This document shows, one piece after another, positions 1 to 8,610 of a DNA stretch of 64,000 bases. The notes beneath the pieces are model-generated. The model saw only the letters and a list, made by a program, of their open reading frames with translations. It had not been told where the DNA came from and made no database searches. This stretch comes from Saccharomonospora glauca K62 (GTDB lineage: Bacteria; Actinomycetota; Actinomycetes; Mycobacteriales; Pseudonocardiaceae), in the NCBI RefSeq assembly GCF_000243395.2, contig NZ_CM001484.1, positions 664,089-728,088 of the forward strand, given 5' to 3'. Made by a program: the position numbers and the translations under genes. Numbering within the stretch: the first letter of the stretch is position 1; the number at the start of each line of letters is the position of its first letter.

Positions 1-333
1 TGGCTCTCCGGTTCGTGCCTGTTGGTGCGCAGGTCCGCGTTCGACTCCGTCGCGGGCTTCGATTCCCGCTACTTCATGTACTTCGAGGACGTCGACTTCG
101 GTGACCGGCTCGGCCGGGCCGGGTGGCTCAACGTCTACGTGCCGTCGGCGAGCGTGATGCACATCGGCGGGGTGTCCACGAGCAAGGCCTCCAAGCGCAT
201 GCTCGCGGCCCACCACGACAGTGCCTACCGCTACCTCGCCGACCGACACACGGGGCTTTTGTGGAAGCCGGTGTTGGCCGCCATCAAGCTGGGTCTCGCG
301 GTGCGGCTGAAGGTGGAGACCCGCGGCGCCTGA
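1..333 (+). CDS. wbbL: C-terminal part of WbbL-like rhamnosyltransferase
   Basis: This is the end of a family 2 glycosyltransferase whose start lies before the window. The visible frame opens with WLSGSCLLVRR and contains GFDSRYFMYFEDVDFGDR, the acceptor-side acidic motif typical of actinobacterial rhamnosyltransferases. In mycobacteria WbbL adds L-rhamnose to decaprenyl-pyrophosphoryl-GlcNAc, making the linker between peptidoglycan and arabinogalactan at the inner face of the membrane. The identification rests on these motifs and on the next plus-strand gene being a ManB-type pyrophosphorylase, the order seen in M. tuberculosis (wbbL-manB). A different rhamnosyl- or glycosyltransferase of the same family remains possible because only about 110 residues are visible. 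Confidence 0.75.
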   Translation, partial: WLSGSCLLVRRSAFDSVAGFDSRYFMYFEDVDFGDRLGRAGWLNVYVPSASVMHIGGVSTSKASKRMLAAHHDSAYRYLADRHTGLLWKPVLAAIKLGLAVRLKVETRGA

Positions 334-346
334 GGCGGGCCCGCGA

Positions 347-790
347 TCACAGCCCTTCGAGCCTGCGGGCGACGTACGACTGGTTCCGCGTCGTCTTGGT
401 GGTGGGCACCAGTCCGCCGTCGTCGGAGTCCTCGTCGGTCCGGGACTCGGCTTGCGCGTCGGCCTTCGTGTCGCCGCTGCCCTCGGACGAGGGGATCGAC
501 ACGGGCTGGGTGACGTCGGGCTGCTCCGACAGGGGAGTCCGCATCGGGGTCGTCGGCATCGTCTCGGAAAGGTGGGACTCCCGCGAGACGTCGTTGGCCT
601 CGATCACGGACGACGGCAGTTTCGTAGTGGTGTTCGGGTCGACCTCGGAGTCGATCTTCTGAACCACCGCCCGTGGAATCTGCTGTGTGTTCACAGAGTC
701 CATCGGCGATGTCATGTTGTCCGGTGTCACAACGCCCTTGCGCGCTTGTGCGCGGGCGAGCACGGCGTCCGCGCGGTCGCGGGGATCCAT
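347..790 (-). CDS. Hypothetical acidic protein of 147 residues
   Basis: I do not recognise a named family. The ATG at 790 gives a protein starting MDPRDRADAVLARAQARKG, with a conserved-looking N-terminal half (KGVVTPDNMTSPMDSVNTQQIP) and a low-complexity Ser/Thr/Glu/Asp-rich C-terminal half. No signal peptide or membrane segment is seen, so it is probably a soluble, partly disordered cytoplasmic protein. The frame stays open much further upstream through manB, but that part is antisense to a well-defined gene and is not coding. It is convergent with wbbL (13 bp between stops) and divergent from manB, so 791-943 should hold two promoters. Confidence 0.6.
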   Translation of the reverse strand: MDPRDRADAVLARAQARKGVVTPDNMTSPMDSVNTQQIPRAVVQKIDSEVDPNTTTKLPSSVIEANDVSRESHLSETMPTTPMRTPLSEQPDVTQPVSIPSSEGSGDTKADAQAESRTDEDSDDGGLVPTTKTTRNQSYVARRLEGL

Positions 791-943
791 GTCCTCGCAC
801 CCCCATACCCTCACCGATGGCCCTCTCTGCACCGGGCCGCCGCCTTCGGCCTCTAGGGTAGGCCCTCTGGCACCCGCCCGTCGAAGGTTGGGTGTGCTTC
901 GTCGTCGAGTCGATGATGTAGGTATGGGAGGGGTCTGCGCGAC

Positions 944-2023
944 ATGACGTCCGTGTCGGGTGCTGATGCCGTGATTCTCGTGGGGGGCAAGGGAACGCGG
1001 CTGCGTCCGCTCACCCTGTCGGCTCCCAAGCCGATGCTGCCCACGGCGGGGGTTCCGTTCCTGTCGCATGTGCTCTCGCGTATCCGCGCGGTGGGGATCA
1101 CACATGTGGTGCTCGGCACGTCGTACCGCGCGGAGGTGTTCGAGGAGTACTTCGGCGACGGCTCGGCGTTCGGCCTCGACATCGACTACGTGGTGGAGTC
1201 CGAGCCGCTCGACACGGGCGGTGCCATCCGCAACGTCGTGGACCGGCTGCGGGGCGACGACGCGGTGGTGTTCAACGGCGACATCCTCTCGGGGGCCGAC
1301 CTCGGCGCCCTGGTGGCCGCCCACCGGAAGGCGGAGGCCGACGTCACGCTGCACCTGCAGCGGGTCGCCGACCCGTCTCGGTTCGGGTCCGTACCCACCG
1401 ACGCCGACGGCCGGGTCACCGCGTTTCTGGAGAAGACTCCGAATCCGCCCACCGATCAGATCAACGCGGGTTGCTACGTGTTCCGCCGCTCGGTGATCGA
1501 GGAGATCCCGGCGGGCCGTCCCGTGTCGGTGGAGCGCGAGACGTTCCCCGACCTGTTGCGGCGGGGCAGGCACGTGCACGGCTACGTGGACAGCTCGTAC
1601 TGGCTCGACGTCGGTACCCCCGAGGCGTTCGTGCGCGGTTCGGCCGACCTCGTCACGGGGCGTGCCCCGTCCTCGGCCCTCCCCGGCCCCACGGGAGAGC
1701 GGTTGGTGCTCGACGACGCGGTGATCGCCGACGGCGCCGAGGTCACCGAAGGGTCCACCGTGGGTAAGGGGGCTTCCGTGGCCGCGGGTGCCCGAGTCCG
1801 TGGTTCCGTGCTCTTCGACGGCGCGGTGGTCGCGGAGGGGGCCGTGGTGGAACGGTCCGTGCTCGGTGTGGGAGCCCGAGTCGGCAAGGGAGCCGTCCTG
1901 AGGGGCGTGGTGCTCGGCGACCGGGCGTCGGTGGGCGCCGAGTGCGAGCTGCTCGACGGGGCGCGAGTGTGGCCGGACGTCGAACTGGCCGATTCCGCGA
2001 TACGGTTCTCCAGCGATGTCTGA
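944..2023 (+). CDS. manB: Mannose-1-phosphate guanylyltransferase (GDP-mannose pyrophosphorylase)
   Basis: The enzyme joins mannose-1-phosphate and GTP to give GDP-mannose, the donor for phosphatidylinositol mannosides and other mannosylated envelope glycans. The nucleotidyltransferase signature GGKGTRLRPLT is at residues 14-24, with FNGDIL near residue 108 and FLEKTP farther on. The last 100 residues are hexapeptide-like repeats (GAxV-type) expected to form a left-handed beta helix. Length (359 residues) matches M. tuberculosis Rv3264c, which carries the symbol manB although it is a pyrophosphorylase. The ATG has a GGGAGGGG stretch 11 bp upstream. It overlaps the next gene by 8 bp, suggesting translational coupling. 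A glucose-1-phosphate thymidylyltransferase-like specificity cannot be excluded from sequence alone. Confidence 0.85.
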   Translation: MTSVSGADAVILVGGKGTRLRPLTLSAPKPMLPTAGVPFLSHVLSRIRAVGITHVVLGTSYRAEVFEEYFGDGSAFGLDIDYVVESEPLDTGGAIRNVVDRLRGDDAVVFNGDILSGADLGALVAAHRKAEADVTLHLQRVADPSRFGSVPTDADGRVTAFLEKTPNPPTDQINAGCYVFRRSVIEEIPAGRPVSVERETFPDLLRRGRHVHGYVDSSYWLDVGTPEAFVRGSADLVTGRAPSSALPGPTGERLVLDDAVIADGAEVTEGSTVGKGASVAAGARVRGSVLFDGAVVAEGAVVERSVLGVGARVGKGAVLRGVVLGDRASVGAECELLDGARVWPDVELADSAIRFSSDV

Positions 2024-2927
2024 GGTCTCCCGCCGCTGGCGGCCTCCCTTCCCCCTCGACGTCGAGGGCGTACTGGCGCCCCTGCGCCGAGGCCGGGGCG
2101 ACCCGTGTCTGAGGCACGACGGCGGCGGGCGCACCTGGCTCACCGCGAACACGGCCGACGGGCCGGGCACGCTCGTCTTCCGCGTGTGCGGGGACGGCAC
2201 CGTGGAGGCGCGGGCATGGGGCGGTGGCGCGAACGTGCTGCTCGACGGGCTTCCCGAGCTGCTCGGGGCCGCTGACGACGACACCGGTTTCGTCGCCCAC
2301 CACGACGCCGTGGCCCGAGCCCGGCGGCGGTCCCCGCTGCTCCGCCTGACCCGCACCGGCCGGGTGTGGGACGCGCTCGTACCCGCCGTGCTGGAGCAGA
2401 AGGTGACGACCCACGAGGCGCGGCGGTCGTGGCGGGAGTTGTGCCGTTGGTTCGGGGAACCGGCGCCCGGCCCGACCCCCGTGGGCCTGCGGGTGCCCCC
2501 GACCCCGGCGGCGATTCGGGCGGTGACGGAGTGGCAGTGGCACCGGGCGGGCGTCGACCTGCGACGGCGGACGACCCTGGTGGCCGCCGCGCGGGTCGCG
2601 CACCGGCTGGAGGAGGCCGCGATCCACGGCGGGGAACGCGGCCGCGCGCTGCTGCGGAAGGTGCCGGGCATCGGGGTGTGGACGGCGGCGGAGATCGCGC
2701 AGCGGGCGTGGGGCGACCCCGACGCGGTGAGTTTCGGTGACCTGCACACCCCGTCGCTCGTGGGACACGCCTTGGTGGGGTGCCCGTTGGACGACGGCGG
2801 GATGGCGGAGGTGCTGGCGCCGTACGCACCGCAGCGGCAGCGGGTGGTGCGTTACCTGCAGGCGGCGGGGTACTCGCGCCCGAGGTTCGGGCCGCGTGCC
2901 CCGGTGCGGAACTACCGCGCGATCTGA
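2016..2927 (+). CDS. AlkA-like HhH-GPD DNA glycosylase
   Basis: A base-excision repair glycosylase of the AlkA/OGG superfamily that would remove alkylated or oxidised purines. The helix-hairpin-helix is LRKVPGIGVWTAAEIAQ near residues 212-228, followed by the catalytic aspartate in AVSFGDLHTPS (about residue 242). The C-terminus is rich in Arg and Pro and ends NYRAI, as in actinobacterial members of COG0122. The start overlaps the last 8 bp of manB, and the gene's end overlaps the end of the opposite-strand regulator by 16 bp. Whether the substrate is 3-methyladenine, 8-oxoguanine or another lesion is not visible. Confidence 0.8.
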   Translation: MSEVSRRWRPPFPLDVEGVLAPLRRGRGDPCLRHDGGGRTWLTANTADGPGTLVFRVCGDGTVEARAWGGGANVLLDGLPELLGAADDDTGFVAHHDAVARARRRSPLLRLTRTGRVWDALVPAVLEQKVTTHEARRSWRELCRWFGEPAPGPTPVGLRVPPTPAAIRAVTEWQWHRAGVDLRRRTTLVAAARVAHRLEEAAIHGGERGRALLRKVPGIGVWTAAEIAQRAWGDPDAVSFGDLHTPSLVGHALVGCPLDDGGMAEVLAPYAPQRQRVVRYLQAAGYSRPRFGPRAPVRNYRAI

Positions 2928-3610
2928 GTGAACGCCTCGGAAAGCTGTGCCTCGGCTCGGTCGAAGTACTCCTCCAGAGCCTGCTCCGCCTCGACGAGCT
3001 TGCCGTCGAGGACGAGCGTGGTGATCCGGCGGTTGAATTCGAGGTAGGGCTCGTGGAACTCGCGCGGCCGGGACATGACGTGGAAGGCCAACCGCAGTTC
3101 GGCGAGCAACTGCCGCATCAGCTCGTCCACGCGCGGGCTGCCCGCGAGCCCGCCGATGGCCTGGTGGAACCGCATGTTGGCGGTGCCGACGTCGACCCAG
3201 CGCTGTTCGGCGTGGGCGCGTTCGCCCTCTGACACGGCCTCGTCCAGGGCGGCGAGGCGAGTGCTGTCGGCGGTGTCCGCGAGCCGGATGGCACGGGTCT
3301 CCAGCATCCGCCGCACGCGGTAGAGATCGGCGACGTCCGCGGCGTCGAGGACCCGCACGAACACCCCGCGATGGAACTCGTGGACCAGCAGGCGTTCGTG
3401 CACCAGTAGCCGGAACGCCTCGCGGAGGGTGTTGCGCGACACGGACAGCGCGCGTCCGGCGTTCTCCTCCGACAGCCGGGTGCCGGGCGGCAGGGCGCCC
3501 TCGATGATTCGCTGGCGAAGGACGTCGGCGACGCGTTCGGCCGTGCTCGTTCGGTCGAGCAGTGCGCGATCGCCCGCGAGCAGGTCGACCCACAGGTCCG
3601 TGGTAGTCAT
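2912..3610 (-). CDS. GntR-family regulator, FadR/FCD subfamily
   Basis: An N-terminal winged helix (about residues 24-88, with RIIEGALPPGTRLSEENAG and SVSRNTLREAFRLLV) is followed by an all-helical FCD ligand domain (about 92-220) containing the expected DVADLYRVRRMLE and RFHQAIGGLAGSPRVDEL segments. FCD regulators usually bind small carboxylates and repress adjacent catabolic genes. It diverges from pxpB-pxpC, and the spacer contains a perfect match to the subfamily operator consensus TNGTNNNACNA, so it probably controls 5-oxoproline use and itself. The ligand is an inference from the neighbours. Confidence 0.88.
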   Translation of the reverse strand: MTTTDLWVDLLAGDRALLDRTSTAERVADVLRQRIIEGALPPGTRLSEENAGRALSVSRNTLREAFRLLVHERLLVHEFHRGVFVRVLDAADVADLYRVRRMLETRAIRLADTADSTRLAALDEAVSEGERAHAEQRWVDVGTANMRFHQAIGGLAGSPRVDELMRQLLAELRLAFHVMSRPREFHEPYLEFNRRITTLVLDGKLVEAEQALEEYFDRAEAQLSEAFTQIAR

Positions 3611-3668
3611 GCGACCTCCGTTCGACGTCCCGCAGAGTACCAGGACAACTACACAAGCCCCTTGCAGG

Positions 3669-3681
3669 ATTGTTCAACAAT
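3669..3681. promoter_or_regulatory. Candidate FCD-GntR operator
   Basis: ATTGTTCAACAAT is a perfect palindrome with one central base. Its core TTGTTCAACAA fits the FadR-subfamily consensus TNGTNNNACNA at every defined position. It lies 34 bp before the pxpB start and 58 bp before the divergent gntR start, so one bound dimer could regulate both genes. Confidence 0.65.
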
Positions 3682-3715
3682 TCTGTACTGTCGGTCGTCC
3701 GACGGAGGTGGTGAC

Positions 3716-4336
3716 ATGCGCCTGCTGCCGTGTGCCGACACGGGGTTGCTCGTGGAGCTCGACGACCTGGCCCAGGTCATGGGCTTGCACGCGGCGTTGC
3801 GCGCCGACCCGCCCGTCGGGGTGGTGGATCTCGTTCCGGCCGCTCGCACGCTACTGGTGCGGTTCGATCCTCGTCGGACCGATCGCGCCACCGTGGAAGG
3901 CGCCGTGAAGTCCGCGAGCGCCGCTCGGCCCGCGGAAACGACCCGTGGGGAGACCGAACTCGTCGAGATCCCCGTGACCTATGACGGCGACGACCTCGCC
4001 GAGGTCGCCGACCTCCTCGGCCTCACCCCACGGGAGGTGGTCGCCGCGCACACGAGCGCGCGGTGGACCGTCGCGTTCGGCGGGTTCGCCCCCGGTTTCG
4101 GGTACCTGACGGCCGAGGAGTGGCCCCACGACGTTCCCCGCCGTGGGGAGTCCCGCACCGTCGTGCCGGAGGGAGCGGTGGCGGTGGCGGGGCCGTTCAG
4201 CGGGGTGTACCCGAGATCGTCGCCCGGTGGGTGGCAGCTCATCGGGCGTACCGAGACGGCGCTGTGGGATCTCCACCGTGATCCGCCCGCCCTGCTGCGG
4301 CCCGGAGTGAACGTGCGATTCGTGGAGAAGTCGTGA
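3716..4336 (+). CDS. pxpB: 5-oxoprolinase subunit B (KipI-like)
   Basis: PxpB, PxpC and PxpA together form an ATP-dependent 5-oxoprolinase that opens pyroglutamate to glutamate; B. subtilis KipI is the older name for this subunit. The family signatures are here: a central RWTVAFGGFAPGFGYL and a C-terminal GVYPRSSPGGWQLIGRT. The ATG at 3716 is chosen because GGAGGTGGTGAC sits directly before it; an upstream in-frame TTG at 3662 would run through the operator palindrome and add a non-conserved leader. Length (206 residues) is usual. It shares a 4-bp overlap with pxpC. No pxpA is adjacent. Confidence 0.88.
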   Translation: MRLLPCADTGLLVELDDLAQVMGLHAALRADPPVGVVDLVPAARTLLVRFDPRRTDRATVEGAVKSASAARPAETTRGETELVEIPVTYDGDDLAEVADLLGLTPREVVAAHTSARWTVAFGGFAPGFGYLTAEEWPHDVPRRGESRTVVPEGAVAVAGPFSGVYPRSSPGGWQLIGRTETALWDLHRDPPALLRPGVNVRFVEKS

Positions 4337-5205
4337 ACGAGCGCGCGGAAATAGGGCTGGAGATCGTGGAGAGCGGCCCTCTCGCCACCGTGCAGGACCT
4401 CGGTCGACCGGGGCTCGCCGGGATCGGCGTCGGCGCCTCGGGAGCCGCCGACCGTGCGGCACTGCGGCTGGGGAACCGCCTCGTCGGCAACCCCGAGGGC
4501 GCGGCGGCCGTCGAGGTGACCTTCGGCGGGTTCGCCGCACTCGCGCGGCGCGACCTGACCGTCGCCGTCACGGGAGCCCCCTGCCCCGTGACCGTCGGGC
4601 GGCGGGGAGGCGCGGTGGGCGCCGTGCTGCGGGTGCGTGCGGGGGAGTGTTTGCGGTTGGGGGTGCCCGAACGCGGACTACGCAGTTACGTGGCGGTGCG
4701 GGGCGGGATCGCCGTGGAGCCCGTGCTCGGTTCCGCCTCCACCGACGTACTCGCCGGGGTGGGACCCCCGCCCCTGGAGGCCGGGCACACGCTGCCGGTG
4801 GGCGTCCCGAGGTTGCCGTTGCCGCCCGTGGACTTCGCTCCCGTGCCGCCGCTGCCCGCGGACGAACTCACGCTGCGCGTCGTTCGGGGGCCCCGCGCCG
4901 ACTGGTTCGCCGACGCCGCGCTGTCCACACTGCTGGGGTGCCCCTACGAGGTGACGTCGCGCAGCAACCGGATCGGCCTGCGCCTCGACGGTCCCGAACT
5001 GGTCAGGGCCCGGCACGAGGAGCTGCCGAGCGAGGGCGTGGTACCCGGCGCGCTGCAGGTGCCTCCGAGCGGCAAGCCCACCCTGTTCCTCGCCGACCAC
5101 CCCGTCACCGGCGGCTATCCGGTGATCGCGGTGGTGCTGTCCGCCGACGTCGACAAAGCGGCCCAGGCAAGACCGGGAGCGAGACTCCGCTTCGTGGAAG
5201 CCTGA
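4333..5205 (+). CDS. pxpC: 5-oxoprolinase subunit C (KipA-like)
   Basis: Biotin-dependent-carboxylase-like family protein, partner of PxpB in 5-oxoproline hydrolysis. Characteristic segments are VQDLGRPGLAGIGVGASGAAD near the N-terminus, SNRIGLRLDGPEL in the middle, and LPSEGVVPGALQVPPSGKP plus ADHPVTGGYPVIAVV near the C-terminus. It starts at a GTG overlapping the pxpB stop (GTGA), so the pair is translationally coupled. At 290 residues it is of normal length. The stop is followed within 6 bp by a 21-bp-period repeat locus that fills the convergent space to the next gene. Confidence 0.88.
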   Translation: MNERAEIGLEIVESGPLATVQDLGRPGLAGIGVGASGAADRAALRLGNRLVGNPEGAAAVEVTFGGFAALARRDLTVAVTGAPCPVTVGRRGGAVGAVLRVRAGECLRLGVPERGLRSYVAVRGGIAVEPVLGSASTDVLAGVGPPPLEAGHTLPVGVPRLPLPPVDFAPVPPLPADELTLRVVRGPRADWFADAALSTLLGCPYEVTSRSNRIGLRLDGPELVRARHEELPSEGVVPGALQVPPSGKPTLFLADHPVTGGYPVIAVVLSADVDKAAQARPGARLRFVEA

Positions 5206-5210
5206 CCATC

Positions 5211-5375
5211 GTGTCCGCAAGTTGTGCACTCGTGTCCGCAGGTTGGGTACGGGTGTTCGCACTTCCCGTACACGGCGGCGCCGCTGGGGCCTCGCCTAGG
5301 CGCACACAAAGCGCGGACACGCGTGCGAGACCTGCGGACACGCGTGCGAGAACTGCGGACACGCGCTCATAACTT
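5211..5375. repeat. 21-bp-period inverted repeat locus A
   Basis: Three plus-oriented units start with GTGTCCGCA or GTGTTCGCA at 5211, 5232 and 5253, exactly 21 bp apart. After a 39-bp spacer, three minus-oriented units (GCGGACAC) start at 5313, 5334 and 5355, again exactly 21 bp apart. The two arms face each other between convergent pxpC and gntR, and the right arm ends 3 bp from the gntR stop codon. Within a unit the first nine bases and a GYAC near the end are best kept, while the middle varies. The same unit recurs near 33.5, 55.0 and 60.6 kb. No protein-coding signal is seen. Confidence 0.85.
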
Positions 5376-5378
5376 GCG

Positions 5379-5735
5379 TCAGGTTTCCAGGGCCGCCTTG
5401 ACGATGGCGAGGGCCTCGTCGGCGGACAGGCCCAGCGCACGCACCTGCTCGGCGTAGGCCGCCGCCGCGTCACGCGCTCGCCGGAGGGTGACATCGCCCG
5501 AGGCGCCGACGAACGTCCCGGCCCGGCCCTTGGTTTCGAGCAGGCCGACCTCCTCCAGCTCCCGGTAGGCGCGGGCGATGGTGTTGGGCGCGATGCCGAG
5601 CTCGGCCGCCAGCGCCCGGACGGTGGGGAGCTTGGTGCCGACGGCGAGGCTGCCGTTGCGAATCCGCCGCGCGATCCCCGACTTCACCTGCTCGTACGGC
5701 GGCGTCTTCGAATTGGGGTCCAGCCGAACGATCAT
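5379..5735 (-). CDS. GntR-family regulator, YtrA subfamily
   Basis: A short (118-residue) GntR protein: winged helix at residues 8-76 with PPYEQVKSGIARRIRNGSL and LGIAPNTIARAYRELEEVG, then a roughly 40-residue helical tail for dimerisation instead of a large ligand domain. This architecture is the YtrA subfamily, whose members usually repress adjacent ABC-transporter or membrane-protein operons. Here it is the last gene of a minus-strand run after fbiA, fbiB and a NUDIX gene (7-bp gap from the NUDIX gene). No transporter is adjacent, so its targets are unknown. Confidence 0.85.
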   Translation of the reverse strand: MIVRLDPNSKTPPYEQVKSGIARRIRNGSLAVGTKLPTVRALAAELGIAPNTIARAYRELEEVGLLETKGRAGTFVGASGDVTLRRARDAAAAYAEQVRALGLSADEALAIVKAALET

Positions 5736-5742
5736 GTCGCCC

Positions 5743-6282
5743 TCACCTGTCGAGCGCCGCGGCGATGAGCTCGGTGAGGTCCTCGGTCCGCGGCGGCAGC
5801 TCGTGCACCGGCCACCACCGCAGGTCCTCGGACTCGTCGCTGGCCACCGGCTCGGCCCCCTCGGGTGCCCTGGCCACGAAGCGCACGTCGAAGTGCCGGG
5901 TGGGCACCCCGAGCGAACACGTCACCGGGTGCACGTCGAGGTGCACGGGCTCCGGGTCGAGCGAGAGCCCGGCGATGCCCGACTCCTCCGTGGCCTCCCG
6001 CAGCGCCGCCTCGACGAGCGAGGTGTCCTCGGGCTCGCAGTGGCCGCCGAGCTGCAGCCAACGCCCCACGCGCGGGTGCAGGGTCAGCAACACATGCTCG
6101 CCCTTGGCGTCGAGCACCACCGTGGAGGCGGTGAGGTGTCCCGCCACGCACGAGCGGTCGCACGCGTCCCGTCGCGCGGCCAGGAAGCCGAGGTAGCTCT
6201 GGCGCAGTGACTCCTGTGCGGCGTCGGAGGGCTTCCACGCCTCCAAGGTCGCCGTCGCGTCGGCGTGCAGGGCGCTCACCAT
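5743..6282 (-). CDS. NUDIX hydrolase linked to F420 genes
   Basis: A 179-residue NUDIX protein that would hydrolyse a nucleoside diphosphate linked to another group. The box reads [25 protein letters not shown] split as GGHCEPED then TSLVEAAL then REATEESGI. Compared with the canonical box it has Asp where Glu is usual and one extra residue before the REUXEEXGU part, a variant I believe is common in this actinobacterial subfamily. It overlaps the end of fbiB by 7 bp, which ties it to the F420 operon; a house-cleaning role for a by-product of F420 synthesis is only a guess. Confidence 0.8.
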   Translation of the reverse strand: MVSALHADATATLEAWKPSDAAQESLRQSYLGFLAARRDACDRSCVAGHLTASTVVLDAKGEHVLLTLHPRVGRWLQLGGHCEPEDTSLVEAALREATEESGIAGLSLDPEPVHLDVHPVTCSLGVPTRHFDVRFVARAPEGAEPVASDESEDLRWWPVHELPPRTEDLTELIAAALDR

Positions 6283-7622
6283 TCGATCAACCCTTCGTCG
6301 AGATCACGCGGGGGTCGTGGGGACAGTGGGGTCGCCGGGTGACCGATCGCCACGGCGCCGAGCGGGTACCAGTGGTCGTCCAGCCCGAGGGTACGGCGGA
6401 CCACATCGGCGGCGAAGATCGTCGAGCCGATCCAGCAGGAGCCGAGCCCCTCGGCGGCCAACGCCACCAGCAGGGCCTGCACGGCCGCGCCGCCGGCCAC
6501 CGTGAACATCGTGTGCTCGCAGTCGTTGCGGCGATCGTCCCGGTAGGTGTGCGCGCCCTCGGGCACGAGGAACGGCACGACGACCTCGGGGGCGGTGTAG
6601 AGGATCTCGCCTCGGCGCAACCTGCGCTCGATCTGCTCGGCGCCGAACCCGTCGCCTTCGAGATCGGCGCGCCACGCCTCGCGCATGGCGTCGAGCAACT
6701 TCTCGCGTTCGGCCCGAGTACGCAGCCAGCCGAACCGTACGGGCCTGGTGTGGTGGGGTGCGGGCGCGGTGAGCGCGGCACCCACGGCCCTTCGCAGGGC
6801 CTCCGGGTCCACGGGCTCGTCGGTGAACTCCCGCACCGACCGACGCACGAGCACGGCTTCCCTGCGTCCCTTGGCGACGGCCTCCGCCGTGCCCAGGCGG
6901 AAGAGGTCCTCCTCGGCCGGACGCACGAGGTCGCGGGCGGTGGCCGCTCCCGGAACGTCGTCGCCGACGGACAGGCCGCGCACCACGGCGACGGGCACGG
7001 CCTTGAGCTTGCCCTTCACCAGGTCGGCAGCCGCGGCGACCTCGTCGGCCACGGCGATCTCGGTGACGGCGAGTTCGTTGCCCTGCCGGTCGCGGGCGCC
7101 GGCGTACGAGCGCAGCACACGTAGCCCCGAGGAACCGATGGCGGCGTCGGTCTGTCCGACCCGCCACGCACGACCCATCGTGTCGGTGATGACCACCGCG
7201 ACCTCCACGCCGAGCCGTTCGCGCAGCCCGTTGCGCAGCGCCAGGGCCGAGGCGTCCGGATCGGCGGGCAGCAGTGCGATCTCCCCGGAGTCCACATTGG
7301 AGGCGTCCACGCCGGAGGCCGCCTGCACGATGCCGAGGGTGTTCTCGGTGATCACCGTGCGGCCGACGCGGGCGAGCACCCGCACGGCTTCCCGGTCGAC
7401 GAGCTTGCGTCGTTCGGCGTCCCGCTTCTCCGGGTCGTCGGGCACGCGCACGAGCCTGCCCTCGACCTTCGACACCACCTTGCTGGTCACCACCACGACG
7501 TCGCCGGAACGCAACCACGGCGCGTGGCGTGCGATGGCGCCCGTCAGGTCGTCGCCGGGACGGAACTCCGGAAGCCCCTCCACCGGCAGGATCTCGATAC
7601 GGTCCGCGGCGTGCTCAGTCAT
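6276..7622 (-). CDS. fbiB: Bifunctional F420 biosynthesis protein FbiB
   Basis: The N-terminal half (about residues 1-245) is the CofE-type coenzyme F420-0:gamma-glutamyl ligase, with [17 protein letters not shown] and [21 protein letters not shown]; it adds the glutamate tail. The C-terminal half (about 250-448) is a nitroreductase-fold domain ([27 protein letters not shown]) that in mycobacteria binds FMN and reduces dehydro-F420-0. This two-domain fusion at 448 residues is the actinobacterial form; archaea have only CofE. It overlaps fbiA upstream by 8 bp and the NUDIX gene downstream by 7 bp, so the genes are one operon read from fbiA. Confidence 0.93.
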   Translation of the reverse strand: MTEHAADRIEILPVEGLPEFRPGDDLTGAIARHAPWLRSGDVVVVTSKVVSKVEGRLVRVPDDPEKRDAERRKLVDREAVRVLARVGRTVITENTLGIVQAASGVDASNVDSGEIALLPADPDASALALRNGLRERLGVEVAVVITDTMGRAWRVGQTDAAIGSSGLRVLRSYAGARDRQGNELAVTEIAVADEVAAAADLVKGKLKAVPVAVVRGLSVGDDVPGAATARDLVRPAEEDLFRLGTAEAVAKGRREAVLVRRSVREFTDEPVDPEALRRAVGAALTAPAPHHTRPVRFGWLRTRAEREKLLDAMREAWRADLEGDGFGAEQIERRLRRGEILYTAPEVVVPFLVPEGAHTYRDDRRNDCEHTMFTVAGGAAVQALLVALAAEGLGSCWIGSTIFAADVVRRTLGLDDHWYPLGAVAIGHPATPLSPRPPRDLDEGLIEW

Positions 7623-8610
7623 CGTCCACTCCGGCCAGGTCGAGCGCGGCCCGCACCATGTCGGCCGTCGCCTCGACGTCGGACATGATCAACGGCACGG
7701 CGCGTACGGCCACTCCCGGCACGTTCGCCGACTCGCCCTTGTGGACCAGCCAGCCGTCGAGCAGCCCGTCCTCGGACGTCTGCCGCGCCCCGTAGTACCT
7801 GCCGACTCCTTCGGCCGACGTCTCGACCCCGATCGCGGACAGGCACGCGTCGGCCATGCCCCGCAGGGGCTTCCCACCGATGATGGGGGACACACCCACG
7901 ACCCCGGCCTCGGTGGCCCGAAGCGCCTCGCGCACGCCGGGCACGGCCAGCACCGTGCCGATCGACACGACCGGGTTCGACGGGGCGAACAGCACGGCGT
8001 CGGCCTCCTCGATGACCTCCAGGACACCCGGCGCCGGTTTGGCCTCCTCCGCGCCCACGGGAACGATGCTGTGGGCGCGAAGCTTCGCCCGGTACCGCAC
8101 CCACCACTCCTGGAAGTGGAGGGCCTTGCGCTGCCCCTCCTGCTCCGGGTCGTCCACCACGACGTGGGTCTCCACCCGGTCGTCGGTCATGGGCAGGAGC
8201 CGGACGCCCGGCCGCCAGCGGTCGCACAGCGCCTCGGTGACGGCCGACAGCGGGTAGCCCGCGCGCATCATGCGGGTGCGGATGAGGTGGGTGGCGATGT
8301 CCTTGTCGCCGAGTGCGAACCACGTCGGTTCGGCGCCGTAGGCCTCCAGCTCGGACTTCACGGTCCAGGTCTCGTCGGCGTGTCCCCACCCGCGTTCCGG
8401 GTCGACCCCGCCGCCGAGCGTGTACATGCAGGTGTCGAGATCGGGGCAGATACGCAACCCGTGCATCCACACGTCGTCGCCCGTGTTGACGAGCGCGGTG
8501 ATCCGGTGGGGGGACTCCCCTTCTCCGGTCGGGGGCAGGCCGAGAGCGGCCTTGACACCGAGCAGGAACCGGGCCCCGCCCACCCCGCCGACGACGACGA
8601 CAACCTTCAC
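7615..8610 (-). CDS. fbiA: 2-phospho-L-lactate/PEP transferase FbiA (CofD)
   Basis: FbiA joins the GDP-activated phospho-lactyl or phosphoenolpyruvyl moiety to the deazaflavin Fo, giving (dehydro-)F420-0. The start [18 protein letters not shown] is the nucleotide-binding glycine-rich loop. Conserved CofD motifs follow: [19 protein letters not shown], the SNPVVSIG segment and [13 protein letters not shown]. Length (331 residues) matches M. tuberculosis Rv3261. It is the promoter-proximal gene of fbiA-fbiB-nudix-gntR. In mycobacteria a whiB gene lies upstream; none is visible here. Whether the substrate is lactate- or PEP-derived cannot be read from sequence, but actinobacteria are thought to use PEP. 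Confidence 0.93.
   Translation of the reverse strand: MKVVVVVGGVGGARFLLGVKAALGLPPTGEGESPHRITALVNTGDDVWMHGLRICPDLDTCMYTLGGGVDPERGWGHADETWTVKSELEAYGAEPTWFALGDKDIATHLIRTRMMRAGYPLSAVTEALCDRWRPGVRLLPMTDDRVETHVVVDDPEQEGQRKALHFQEWWVRYRAKLRAHSIVPVGAEEAKPAPGVLEVIEEADAVLFAPSNPVVSIGTVLAVPGVREALRATEAGVVGVSPIIGGKPLRGMADACLSAIGVETSAEGVGRYYGARQTSEDGLLDGWLVHKGESANVPGVAVRAVPLIMSDVEATADMVRAALDLAGVDDD

Noticed and set aside
347-2749. An 800-codon minus-strand open frame covering manB and the glycosylase gene
   Set aside because: Beyond 790 it is antisense to two genes with clear motifs and reads as low-complexity Arg/His/Pro-rich sequence, a GC-rich artefact. Only the 347-790 part looks real.
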